A stretch of DNA of 64,000 bases from Chamaecrista fasciculata (lineage: Eukaryota; Streptophyta; Magnoliopsida; Fabales; Fabaceae). Below are positions 45,815 through 57,300 of the stretch, piece by piece; position 1 is the stretch's first letter, and each line of letters begins with the position of its first letter. The stretch covers positions 111,882 to 175,881 of the forward strand of contig QANZ01037291.1 of NCBI GenBank assembly GCA_003254925.1, written 5' to 3'. The notes beneath the pieces were generated by a model. The model had not been told where the DNA came from. It did not search any database and saw nothing but the letters and a program-made list of their open reading frames with translations. The position numbers were made by a program, and so were the translations under genes.

Positions 45815-47191
45815 TGATCTGACCATATTTCATCATATATTTTAGTGACATTTTAGGGCATTTTATATTCATTTGGGATTTAATTGCATGCCATTATGTC
45901 CCTTTATGATAAAATATGATGCCTTGAGGTTTGATGTATATTTGGACTATTTTGTGATTAATTTTGTGGTTTTCTCAGGTTTAATCTTTATTATTTGATT
46001 GATCCTCTTTATCTTGAGAATTCACTTAGTTTCTCGATGTTCTTGATAGGTTTTAATGAAGTCCAAAGTGCTGAAATACTTCGAGGAAGGCTCAGGGATG
46101 TTTGGAGACGAGTCAAGGACCAAACCGAGACGAACTAAAGCTTCTGGAAAAACCGTCATCGCAATCGCCGCCATGCATAGCCGCGGCGGGTCTCTCGGCG
46201 GGTTTGCGGCTAATTTTAATTAATTAGGCCCAAGCCCGATCTTGATGATTCTGACCTAGATTTTCTTGAGATAAGCCGAAATTTTTATATATGAGGGTTC
46301 CTTAGGTCAGTTTGGAGGTACGCTAGCTTAGAGAGAGTTTTCCACATTCTTTATCTCGGTCATTAGCCATTCTCATCTTCTCGTGAAGCTTTTTGTTGAA
46401 TCATGACAGTCAATTATGAAGTTGTTCTTCTGTCCACCATGAGCGGCTAAACACTCATACCCGGATGAGCATTGGAGCAAAGCATGAACTAGGGTTTCAC
46501 CCTTAGGGAGTTTTTCTGACACTAGAAGTAGGGTTTTACTTTATTGTTCTTGATTTCTAGTTGGACCTGAGAACTATTTTTGAATTCTGATTCTTGATTA
46601 AGAACTTGGTTTTATTTCTTTAATTATATCTTGATTGTAGCCCTAGAGTCTATACTAGTTTTGTTATAATTATAGGTATATAGCTTTGACAATGATATTT
46701 ATTATAAAGATTATGTTTCTTGATCTTCTTTATCATCAATTGAATAAAGGTTTTCAATTCTTGTTATGACTTATCTTGTTTGAGGTATTTTCATGATAAC
46801 ATTATTAATCTAAGTCATTGAGTTATTAGTGACTACCTTAAAATGATTTGTGTGAGATGCTCCATTTATCTTTAGTAGTGATGATTGCTTAATCCAATTG
46901 CTTTGTCGGGTACTCTCTCAATTTGGTTAATCCGTTAATTTATTATTATTGCCTTTCAATTCAGTCCTTTTAATCAAAAACCCAAAAATATTATTTCTTA
47001 ATTTAATTATAGTTTTAGGTCATAGATAATTACTCAAAGAACGATTTTCCTTTGCTTTCACTCGATCAGTGATAATTTGGTATCGTTGATTTTAAACTTT
47101 GCACAAAAGTTCCTCGAGAGATCGACTCGGATTGCACCACTATAGTGCATTAGTTTCGATATTTTTGACCACCTAGCGATGGCTGCGATCA
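45815..47191 (+). repeat. 5' LTR of Athila-like element B
   Basis: 1377 bp, TG...CA. It closely matches the 1395-bp LTR of element A. It contains a GC-rich block (about 46150-46210, with CGCCATGCATAGCCGC) like those of A. Confidence 0.9.
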
Positions 47192-47194
47192 AAC

Positions 47195-47212
47195 TGGCGC
47201 CATTGTCGGAGA
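47195..47212 (+). promoter_or_regulatory. Primer-binding site of element B
   Basis: TGGCGCCATTGTCGGAGA lies 3 bp after the 5' LTR. It is a mutated form of the tRNA-Asp-type site seen intact in element A (three differences). Confidence 0.8.
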
Positions 47213-47230
47213 TCAAATGAAGACTATTCA

Positions 47231-50200
47231 TTGCTAGGACTGAATGCTATTGATGCTTTTGACATTAATGATGAATTTTGGTCCACCCGGGACATGTATC
47301 TGTGTGATTTTAAACTGACTAATGATGACCTGAGTTCCCCTTTTCTTTCTTTCTTCTCTCCCCCTGAAATTTGTGCTTGTGGAGGTAATGAGGCTAATCT
47401 CACCTACTCGATAGTTAATCGTACTAGTCGCATACTACCACCAACTTTAGCACAAATTTATTATGCTTATGACACTCCAATTGTTACTACTAATGCTAGC
47501 TCTAGCAAGAGCTTTAGTGTGTCATGTGCAGGTGTTGCTGTTGCTCCGAATTCTTCTCAAAGTTCCACAACTCCATCTTGTGTGAGCTTCAATGGTGAAA
47601 CATTGGAGAACTCTGGAATTTCCAATGCCATTAATCTTGGTGATGAGCAATCAAGCTCAATTTCTAACTCTGATTTTTCCTCTGATGATTCTATGCAAGT
47701 TAGTGTTTTGTCTCAATCTATTAAATTCTTGCACGATGCTTGTTTTGATGACAATACATGTGAGACTAATCATTTTCATAAAAGGGAAGTCAGAGAAGCT
47801 GTGAGTTGCAATAGTGTGGGCACTGTTTCTCAAAGTGTGGGGGAGCGTGAACTTTTATCTTTAGATGTCAAACAGCTCGTTCCCTCCATTATCCAACCAC
47901 CCAGGAAGAAGAATTTAGGTTGATAGAAGTGTTAAAGGAATTCAAGGGAGCCATTGGGTGGTCATTAGCAGACATTATGAGTATCAACCCCTCAATTTGC
48001 ACCCATAGGATTCTCCTAGAGACTGACTCCAAGCCCAAAAAGACAACCCCAAAGATGTCTTAATCCATTGATCCTTGAGGTTGTTAAGAAAGAGGTCACC
48101 AAGCTTTTGAGTGCGGGTATCATATACCCTATTTCAGATAGTGAGTGGGTGAGTGACTGGACACCCGTCGTAAGGTGTCAAACGGATCAAATTTAATTGT
48201 ACTCGAGCCTTGCAAGTATAACTATATTTATTAAAGTATAGTATAGATGCTAACCCAAGGTCGGATCTCTCGCGGAACTCAATGTGATGAGGCTAAGAGA
48301 ATTGTGACGAAGGTTGTAACTTCTATTTTTTAGGGTTGTCACGATTCAATAAGATATTATGAGTCAAAAGAATACTTGAGAGAAAACCCTAGAGATAGAC
48401 TATCATAGTTTGTTCATCATAAAGATTAGATAATGAATATGCATTTACTTTTCCAAGTTAGACAATGTATTTAAACTCTAAACACAATTAATCAAACAAT
48501 GGAGAGGATACAAGATTAGGATAGGTAACTCATCCAAAACTGGGTTTATGAGCTATTTGCCAAAGCTCTTCGGGGCAATCTACATTATTGCCACATCGGA
48601 ACAATAAACAAACATATACATCAATAATAATCCTAATTATGCAAACAAGATATGTAAACCACTCTTTAGCAAACCCTAAAGAGCTACTTCATTAATCATG
48701 AGAGAGACAAACTTCGGGAATGTCAAGGTCTCATTACTTTAACAAAAAAGTAATCTACGACTTATATATAAACAACTTCAAAAATTACATTTGAAGAATT
48801 TGATCATACCTCATAAAATGCAACATCAACATCTGGACTTTACAACGAAACATGGTGAACTCAAGTCACATCCTTGAGGCATTCCTCAAGTATCTACCTA
48901 TTTAGTTACTCATGCTCTAGGATGAGAACTATTCTAAACTGAAGAGAGAATTGGTGTTTTCTTCGTAAATTGGTGAATTGGTGCCCTGAGCGTGGAATGA
49001 TGACCTCTATTTATAGTGTTGAGTAGTGTGCTTAATCCGCAAGTCAAAGGAAGAAATTCGCCTCTGGGTCGTTGCTTGCTCCGACGGCCCAATACGAAGG
49101 CGCAGCGAAATATCTACGATATTTCAATTATATCTTCGTATCTTGAATCGTAGCCGTGCAAAACATACTCTACTGCTTCGGATTAATCTGCGCCGCAAGA
49201 TTTCCAATTTGGGCCGTTGGCTCAAAGTGATGGCGCAGCATGAAACTCTGCTGAAGCTTACTTGCTGACATCATATTCCTATCAGATAGGTGCGCCGTGG
49301 GAATTACCGAATCTGGGCCGGTGGCCCACGTGGCGGCGCAAGGATATCTTGTGCTCAACGTGATCTTCTCGAATATTCTGATATTTCCCTCTTGGTTTGG
49401 CCCTGTTTGGATATCTGAAACACTGAATAAACCATTTAGTAGCACCTATTTATAAAGTACAATAAAGAAACGCTAATTAACTCTTTTTATCCACTATATT
49501 CCACCATACCTTAGTGCTGCTCTTAGCATATCAACTGGTCTAATTCTAATATATTACTATTATAAACATACCAAAAGAAGGCCAAATAACTTGTTCATTT
49601 TTGGGCTGATCAGTGAGTCCAGTCCAAGTGGTCCCTAAAAAGAGTGGGATGACAGTAGTTAAAAATGAAAAAAATGAATTGATTCCCACTCGTGTCCAAA
49701 ATTCATGGCGTGTGTGTATTGATTATAGAAAGCTAAATGACGCCACACGAAAGGAGCACTTTCCTTTACCTTTTATTGATCAAATGCTTGAGCGATTGGC
49801 TGGAAAATCTCATTACTGTTTCCTTGATGGTTTTTCAGGTTAGTTTAGGTTCCTATTGCTCCAGAGGACCAAGAAAAGACGACATTCACTTGTCCATTTA
49901 GAACTTTTGCCTACAGACGGGTGCCATTCGGGTTATGTAATGCTCTAGGAACCTTCCAAAGGTGTATGATGTCCATTTTTCATGAATTCCTTGAGGAAAG
50001 TATGGAAGTGTTCATGGATGATTTTACTGTATATGGCAATTCCTTTGATATCTGTCTTTTTAATTTGAAGAATGTTCTGAAGAGATGCATTGACAATAAT
50101 TTAATTTTGAACTTTGAAAAATGTCAATTCATGGTTAATTCTGGTATTTTGTTAGGTCATTTGATTTCTGAAAAAGGGATTGACAGGGCAAAGATTGAGG

Positions 50201-52104
50201 TGATATCCTCCCTTCCTTATCCTACAAACCTCAAGGAGGTTCGTTCCTTCTTAGGGCATGCAGCGTTTTATAGGAGGTTCATAAAAAATTTTAGTGCCAT
50301 TGCCCGATCTCTCACATGTCTTGTTTTAAAAGATGCAGAATTTGTCTTTGATGACACCTACAAAATTGCTTTTGATAATCTTAAGGCTTTGCTCACTTCC
50401 CCTCCTATCTTAGTTGCACCTAACTGGATTTTACCTTTTGAGATTTCCTGTGATGCTTCTAATTTTGCAGTTGGTGCCATGTTAGGTCAAAGGGAAGATA
50501 AAATGTCCAGGGTGATAGCTTAGGCTTCATCCACTCTTGGACCGGCTCAAGTGAATTATACCACAACTGAAAAAGAGCTATATGCAGTGGTATATGCTTT
50601 AGAGAAATTTAGACCATATTTGTTGAACTCTAAAGTTATTGTTTTCACTGACCATGCAACCGTGAGATTTCTATGGACTAAACCCCATTCAAAAGGTAGG
50701 TTATTGAGATGGGCATTTCTCCTACAAGAATTTGATGTTGAGATTCGAGATCGAGCAGGAGCAGAAAATCATGTGGCGAATCATCTCAGTAGACCACCTT
50801 CTACAACTCAGGGAGTTGACTTTGACTCTGATATTGATAATTTCCCTGATTCTCTTTTGTGTTCTTTAGCCAGTGCTTTACCATGGTTTGGTGATTTAGT
50901 AAATTATTTGGTAGCTAATGTAACACCTCCTTCTCTGTCCCGCTCACAGGTTTAGAAACTTAAAAGTGAAGCAGAATATTACCTTTGGGAAGAACCAGAT
51001 CTTTGGAAGATTTGTTCTGACCAAGTAATACGGCGCTGTGTGCCTCAGTGGGAAACATCTGGTATTCTATAAGCTTGCAATAGTTCAGTTTGTGGTGGCC
51101 ATTTTAGTGCTAGGAAAACCTCTAGAAAGGTCCTTGATGCTGGTTTTTATTGGCCCACCCTTTTCAAAGACTCATATGAATTTTGTAAAACTTGTGATGC
51201 GTGTCAACGTTTTGGGGGGAATTTTAAAAAACACGAAATGCCTCATAAACCTTTGCTATTTTGTGAGGTTTTTGATGTTTGGGGAATAGATTTCATGGGT
51301 CCTTTTCCTATTTCTAATGGTTATACTTACATTTTGTTCGCAGTTGATTATCTCTCCAGGTGGGTGGAAGCTATACCCACTAGGAAGAATGATGCCCAAG
51401 CGGTAGCCAAGTTTCTTAAGAGTAATATCTTCTGTAGATTTGGCTTTCCCCGGGCTATAGTAAGTGAGAGGGGTACCCATTTTTGTAATAGAATTATTGA
51501 AAATCTTTTTAAAAAGATGGGTGTGTTACATAAAACCTCTACACCCTACCACCCCCAAACCAATGGTTAAGCTGAAGTGTCAAATAGGGAGGTAAAAAGA
51601 ATTCTAGAGAGAGTAGTGAAGCCAGATGGTAAGAATTGGTCTTTAAGACTTGAGGAAGCCTTGTGGGCCTATAGAACGACTTTCAAGACTCCAATTGGTA
51701 TGTCCCCTTATAGAATTGTTTTTTGCCACATCCCGGTTGAGCTTGAACACCGAGCTTATTTGGCCGTAAAAAGGTGTAATCTAGACTATGAAGCTAGTGG
51801 AGAAGAGAGAAAACTTCAATTGCATGAATTAGAAGAGATGAGGCTGGATGCTTATGAGAACTCTAGACTCTACAAAGAAAAGACCAAGCAGATTCATGAT
51901 CAAGGCATTCTCCGGAAAAATTTCCAAGTGGGAGACAAAGTCTTGAAGTTCAAAGCAAAGTTCAAAATCCGGGATGGTAAGTTGAAGACCCGATGGGATG
52001 GCCATTACACTGTTCTTGAAGTCCACCCATACGGAGCAATCAGAATTGAAGATGATGCAACCGGAAAAAAGAGTTTGGTCAATGGGCATCTTTTGAAGCC
52101 CTAG
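47231..52104 (+). pseudogene. Athila-like pol remnant (RT, RNase H, integrase)
   Basis: A 230-codon stretch of uncertain identity (47231-47923) leads into the RT start (IGWSLADIMSINPSICTHRI). RT resumes after the solo LTR at 49613 (SPVQVVPKKSG, RVCIDYRKLNDATRKEHFPL), is broken by a stop plus a 1-bp deletion near 49843-49850, and continues with PFGLCNA and the catalytic VFMDDF (FMDD at 50011-50022). RNase H shows FEISCDASNFAVGAMLG. Integrase shows the zinc-binding HHCC region, WGIDFMGPF (first catalytic Asp), VSERGTHF (second catalytic Asp replaced by Glu), a stop in TNG*AEVSNRE, and a C-terminal domain ending at 52104. Typical for Athila/Tat; clearly dead. Confidence 0.88.
48154..49612 (-). 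mobile_element. Solo LTR nested in the RT of element B
   Basis: 1459 bp beginning TGACTGGACACC and ending GGGCTGATCA, flanked by an exact 5-bp duplication GTGAG (48149-48153 and 49613-49617). Removing it rejoins the RT frame (EWV then SPVQVV). No internal region is present, so it arose by LTR-LTR recombination. Minus orientation is inferred: read in reverse it has a GCGAGAGATCCGACC motif near its end, like GAGAGATCGACTCGG in the Athila-like LTRs, and GC-rich blocks in the same relative place. Confidence 0.88.
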
Positions 52105-52556
52105 TTTGCACAAGCCTCAACTTAAATCCGTGTTCTATCTTCCCTTGCTTGTTCTTTAGTTTTTGTCCTTGATTGCATGTGTTTTGGTCTTGTTTGCCCT
52201 TAATTTCATGTGTTTAGGATTGACTGAAATACAAGTGTGGGGGAGGTGAGTAGATGTAGGTTTTGATTTCAGTTTTTGTTATTTGTTTTGTTTTGTTTTG
52301 TTTTCATATTTTTTAGGATTTGGTGTGTTGAGAACTCTCTTGGTGATGTTTTGTGTTTGACTTAGCTGAGATTAGATCAATTTTAGTGTCTTTAGGATTG
52401 ATTTTCCTGTGCTCGAAGTGTTCGTTGTTTATTTTCGAGTCTGTAGTCATCTCTGTTTTTCATGCCGCCAAAACCGCCTCGGGACTAGCCATGGTGGGTT
52501 CGGCGGCGGGATTTACAGTATCCCACTGTAATTCCCGCCATGCACAGCCGCAGTGG
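52105..52556 (+). other. 3' non-coding region of element B with purine tract
   Basis: After the integrase stop come TTTTGT repeats (about 52270-52310), a purine tract GTGTGGGGGAGG (52236-52247) and a GC-rich block (52460-52557) with CCGCCAAAACCGCC. This region does not match the first 455 bp of the 5' LTR. A deletion spanning the normal 3' LTR start is the simplest explanation. Confidence 0.55.
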
Positions 52557-53478
52557 GATAAGCCGAAATTTTCATATATGAGGGTTCCTTAGGTCAGTTT
52601 GGAGGTACGCTTGCTTAAAGACAGTTTTCCACATTCTTTATCTCAGTGATTAGCCATTCTCATCTTTCCGTGAAGCTTTTTGTGCATTTATGGCAGTCAA
52701 TTCTGAAGTTGTTCATCTGCCCACCATGAGCGGCTAAACACTCATTCCCAGTGGAGCATTGGAGCGAAACATGAACTAGGGTTTCACCCTTAGGGAGTTT
52801 TTCTCACACTAGAATTAGGGTTTTACTTTATTGTTCTTGATTTCTAGTTGGACCTGAGAACTATCTGTGAATTCTGATTCTTGATTAAGAAGTTGGTTTT
52901 ATTTCTTTAATTATATCTTGATTGTAACCCTAGAGTCTATACTAGTTTGGTTATAATTATAGGTATATAGCTTTGACAATGGTATTTGTTATAAAGATTA
53001 TGTTTCTTGATCTTCTTTATCATCAATTGAATGAAGGTTTTCAATTCTTGTTATGATTTATCTTGTTTGAGGTATTTTCATGATAATATTGTTAATCTAA
53101 GTCATTGAGTTATTAGTGACTACCTTAGGATGATTTGTGTGAGATGCTCCATTAATCTTTAGTGGTGATGATTGCTTAATCCAATTGCTCTGTCAGGTAC
53201 TCTCTCAATTTGGTTAATCCGTTAATTTATTATTATTGCCTTTCAATTCAGTCCTTTTAATCAAAAACCCAAAAATATTATTGCTTAATTTAATTATTGC
53301 TTTAGGTCATAGATAATCACTCAAAGAACGATTTTCCTTTGCTTTCACCCGATTAGTGATAATTTGATATCGTTGCTTTTAAACTTTGCACAAAAGTTCC
53401 TCGAGAGATCGACTCGGATTGCACCAGTATAATCCATTAATTCTAGTATTTTTGACCACCTAGCGACGGGTGCGATCA
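52557..53478 (+). repeat. Truncated 3' LTR of element B
   Basis: 922 bp matching 46270-47191 of the 5' LTR nearly base for base (both begin ATAAGCCGAAATTTT), ending in the same GCGATCA. The first about 455 bp are missing. Confidence 0.88.
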
Positions 53479-53483
53479 AGGCT

Positions 53484-53779
53484 AAATCAGTAAAAATTAA
53501 GAAGAATTTGAATGACATTCAAGAGTACAAGAAGTTGGTGAAGATGAAATGGTAGAAGAATAATTATAGAAGCAAATTATAAGATTGTAAATCAACAAAA
53601 GACATATAATGATAAACCTTTTTTCAGTATTATATAATACTTTGTTGTATTAGAATATTTTATATTATAATTTTATATAATATATTATTTTTTTATTTAT
53701 TAAACTAGCCTTGATCAAATTTAGCAATTAATATTTCAATTCTAATTCCGAACAAATTTACCTACTAATCCAGAAATAA
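53484..53779. other. Flank of element B
   Basis: A short coding-like stretch after CAACAG|GCTAAATCAG (the pre-insertion junction) gives about 24 codons then a stop. It is not peroxidase. Otherwise AT-rich. Confidence 0.35.
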
Positions 53780-54030
53780 ATTATATCTTTCAAAATTAGC
53801 AACCAAATCAAAAATCTGTAAACTAGAATAGCAACCTCGAAATAGACATTTAGCAACAGAATAATCTGTTGTTAAATTAGCAACGATTTAGTAGATTCGT
53901 TGCCAGAATTAGCAAGGCCGATTTACGCAACAGATATAGCAACGTCAAAAATCCGTTGCTAAATTCTGTTTAGCAACAGATTTTTACAATTTAGCAACGT
54001 ATTTTGCCATTGCTAAACAGCAATTTTCTA
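53780..54030. mobile_element. CACTA-like subterminal repeat region
   Basis: Many direct and inverted copies of TTAGCAACG/CGTTGCTAA occur in 250 bp, ending in CAGCAATTTTCTATTAG, whose complement (CTAATAGAAAATTGCTG) resembles termini of plant CACTA (En/Spm) transposons. The other end and any transposase are not seen. Confidence 0.5.
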
Positions 54031-54169
54031 TTAGTTTTGGTGTAACGTTGTGGCACCAACCCTTATCAGTGCAACAACTTTAAGCAGCACGTTCAAGTTC
54101 TGATTGAGGCTGTTCCGACAACGCTTTCTTTGTTTCTCTACAACCTTTCTAACGTGTCCATGTTCTTGA

Positions 54170-54373
54170 TAAAGGAGCTGAGCAAACAAAGGGTAAAGTA
54201 ATGAATAATGCTTTTCTCGTTTCATAAAGATACAATACATTACACATATATACAACAAAAGAATCTTCGGACGCCTTCTATTTCTATACAACTCATCACA
54301 TACAGCTCAACAATATAGCAATAAATCTAATTAACTATGGTGAGTGTTATCCTATATAGCCAATACTCTATTA
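54170..54373 (-). repeat. 3' LTR of the Copia element
   Basis: 204 bp, similar to 58311-58522. It includes GCAATAAATCTAATTAACTA and the AAGGAGCTGAGC end. On the minus strand it follows the polypurine tract. Confidence 0.85.
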
Positions 54374-54384
54374 TCCCCCCTCAA
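54374..54384 (-). promoter_or_regulatory. Polypurine tract of the Copia element
   Basis: On the minus strand TTGAGGGGGGA directly precedes the 3' LTR, the expected place for the plus-strand primer. Confidence 0.75.
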
Positions 54385-57300
54385 GCTTAGTGTACCCACA
54401 CAAAACTTGGATCGCCAAGATAAGAATTGAGGCTTAGGAAGTGGCTTTGTTAAAGCATCTGTTATCTGGTCTTTGGAAGAAATTTGAGCTACAGTGAGCA
54501 TTTTGGCTTGAACTTTTTCTATAACAAAGAAAAGATTAAGTTCTATATGTTTCATGCGAGAATGGAGGATAGGCTTAGCTGATAACATCACTGTCCTCAT
54601 GTTATTTCAGAAAACAGTGGGAGGCTCTGCTGAAGGAGGGATTTTGTGTTCAGAAAGGAGAGCTTACAGCCAACATAATTCAGAAACAACAAAAGCTAGA
54701 GCACGATACTCTGCTTCAGTAGAGGATCTAGAAACTACAACTTGCTTCTTGGAAGACCATGAGATGAGGTTATTACCAAAATAAACACAGAATCCAGTAG
54801 TTGATCGACGATCATTGGATGTCAGAGGCCTAATCAGCATTACACAATGCACTAAGACGAGGAGAAGAGCATTTATGAAGATGCAAGCCAAATGTGGAAG
54901 TTCCTTGATGATATCTTAGAATTCTTTTAACACATTGCCAATGATCAATCAATGGAAAATGCATGAATTGACTTTGTTGACAGAGAATGCAATCTCAAGA
55001 CGAGTAATACATACATATTGGAGGGAACCCACAATTGAACGATAGAGCTTGGGATTATAAAAAATATTAGTACCTGACTGAGACAACTTGGTACCAGCTG
55101 CCATAGGTGTGGGTTGAGGTTTGGCTGTTGTCATATTGACTCAATGCAACAAATCTGAAATGTACTTGGACTGTGTGAGAAGCAACCCTCCAGCTGAAGT
55201 CTTGGCCACTTGAATGCCAAGAAAGTAGTGAAGGTGACCAAGGTCCTTCAAGGCAAACCGATTGTGAAGAGAGGAAATGAGAGTGGTAATGTGGTGAGAG
55301 TTGCTGCCAGTGACAATAATGTCATCAACATAGACCAAGACATAAGAAATGAAAGTAGAGGTAGAGTAAACAAAAAGAGAAGCATCACTTTTGGCACGAG
55401 CGAATCCAAAAGAAATAAGAGTTGAAGCAAGAGTGTCAAACCATGCCCGGGGGGCTTCCTGTAAGCCATACAAGGATTTATAAAAGCTTGCAAACAATTT
55501 AAGGATCACCATTACTGAAACCCTCAGGTTGATTCATATAAACCTCATCAGAAATGTGTCCATTGAGGAATGCATTGTTTATGTCAAGTTGTCCGATGGA
55601 CCAGCTATGAGAGAGAGCAATGTTGAGGACTAAACGAATGGTGACAAGTTTGATGACAGGGGTGAACGGCTCAGAGAAATTGAAACTGGGTGTTTAATGA
55701 AAGCCTTTAGCAACAAGTCGGGCTTTGTATCGATCAATGGTACCATCAGGATGTTTCTTCAATCTGAACAACCATTTGCAGCCTATAGAAGTTTTTCCAT
55801 GTGGAAGAGAAACAAGATCCCACGTATGATTTCTTGTCAAGGCAGCAAATTCCTCTTGCATTGCAGCACGCCAGTGAGGATCCTGTAAAGCAAGTTGGCT
55901 AGAAGCAGGTTCAACAACAGCAGACAAAACTATTGGTTTAAAAATTCCCTTCTTACTGCGAGTGATCATAGGATGTGCATTTACAACTGGTGGAGCAGCA
56001 CGGATGGAAGTGGCAGTAGTAGAAGAGACATGAGCATTTGAAAGCATTGGAGAAGGTGGAGGCAAAGGAGACCTTGTGGAAGAATCTGAGCAGGAAGAGA
56101 TGGAACTAGATGGAGAGACACCAAAGGCTACTGCATAAGGAACCTACAAGGAAGAATAAGACTGCATAGAAGACAAGATATCAGTATTCACAGCAGAGGA
56201 GTGCAGAGGTGCAAAAGAGGTGAAGAACTTGTGGAAGAGGTAGAAGTCTGAAAAGGAAAAGATTTTCCTTTGAACAAAACATCTCTTGAAATGTAGACTT
56301 TGCCATTAGAACCTAGACATCGATATCCTTTGTGCTTTGAACTGTAACCAAGAAGAGTGTAGTAAATAGATTTAAAAGCAAATATATTTTGATTATCGGG
56401 TCTAAGGTTTTGAAAACACAAACAACCAAAGACACGAAGATGAGAATAGGAAGGATTTTTATTATAAAGAAGAGTAAATGGAGAAGAATGACTAAGATTT
56501 GGTGTTGGTAAATGATTAATTATATGAACTGATGTTAGAAAAGCCTCATCCCAAAATTTCAGAAGCATGGAAGCATGAGCAAGCATTGCCAAACCAAGTT
56601 CAACTATATGTCTATTCTTCCTTTCAGCAGTACCATTCTGTTGAGGGGTATAGGGACATGACATTCGATAATGAATGCCATGGGTGTTAAGAATAGATGT
56701 GAATTTGGTTTTTTATCAGTTTGCAGACATTTGATTTTTCTTATTAAACTGGAGCTCAACGATAGCTTTGAACTGTAAGAAAACTTTAGATACTTCATCC
56801 TTATGTTTAAGAAGATACAACCATGTGAATTTGGTATGTTCATCAATAAAATGCATAAAATAAGAGTAACCATTAAAATAGACAATGGGAGCAGGGCCCC
56901 ACACATCAGCATGCACAAGATCAAAAGGATTATGATAAACAGTAGTGGATCTAGTGTAAGGAAATCAATGAACCTTAGCTAAACAACATGAAGAACAAAG
57001 AAAATTATGCACATTATTAAAAGATCGAATATTACAACTATTCAGAACACTGTTAACAACAGAAGTAGATGCATGTCCTAAACAACAATGCCACAAATTA
57101 AATTGATCAACAGAACAGTTTTTAGGTGAGGAAGAGGAAACTGTCAAGGCAGAAGGACTAGGAGCTGGTGTGGAGTGTGCAAGCTTCAGATTAGGAAACA
57201 AGTAAAGCCCATCTCTCACAATTCCCTGGACTAAAATCTTCTTGGTATCCTGGCATTTCGAAAAACAAGTGTGAGGATGGAATTCAAAAAAGACACGATT

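Larger units (their letters stand above)
45815..53478 (+). mobile_element. Athila-like Ty3/Gypsy element B with intact TSD
   Basis: Starts TGATCTGACC and ends GCGATCA, flanked by an exact 5-bp duplication AGGCT (45810-45814 and 53479-53483). Parts in order: 5' LTR (45815-47191), primer-binding site, a short remnant upstream of pol (gag and protease deleted), reverse transcriptase, RNase H and integrase with many stops, a 3' non-coding region, and a 3' LTR lacking its first about 455 bp. A solo LTR (48154-49612) is inserted in the reverse transcriptase. It inserted downstream of peroxidase exon 2. Confidence 0.9.
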
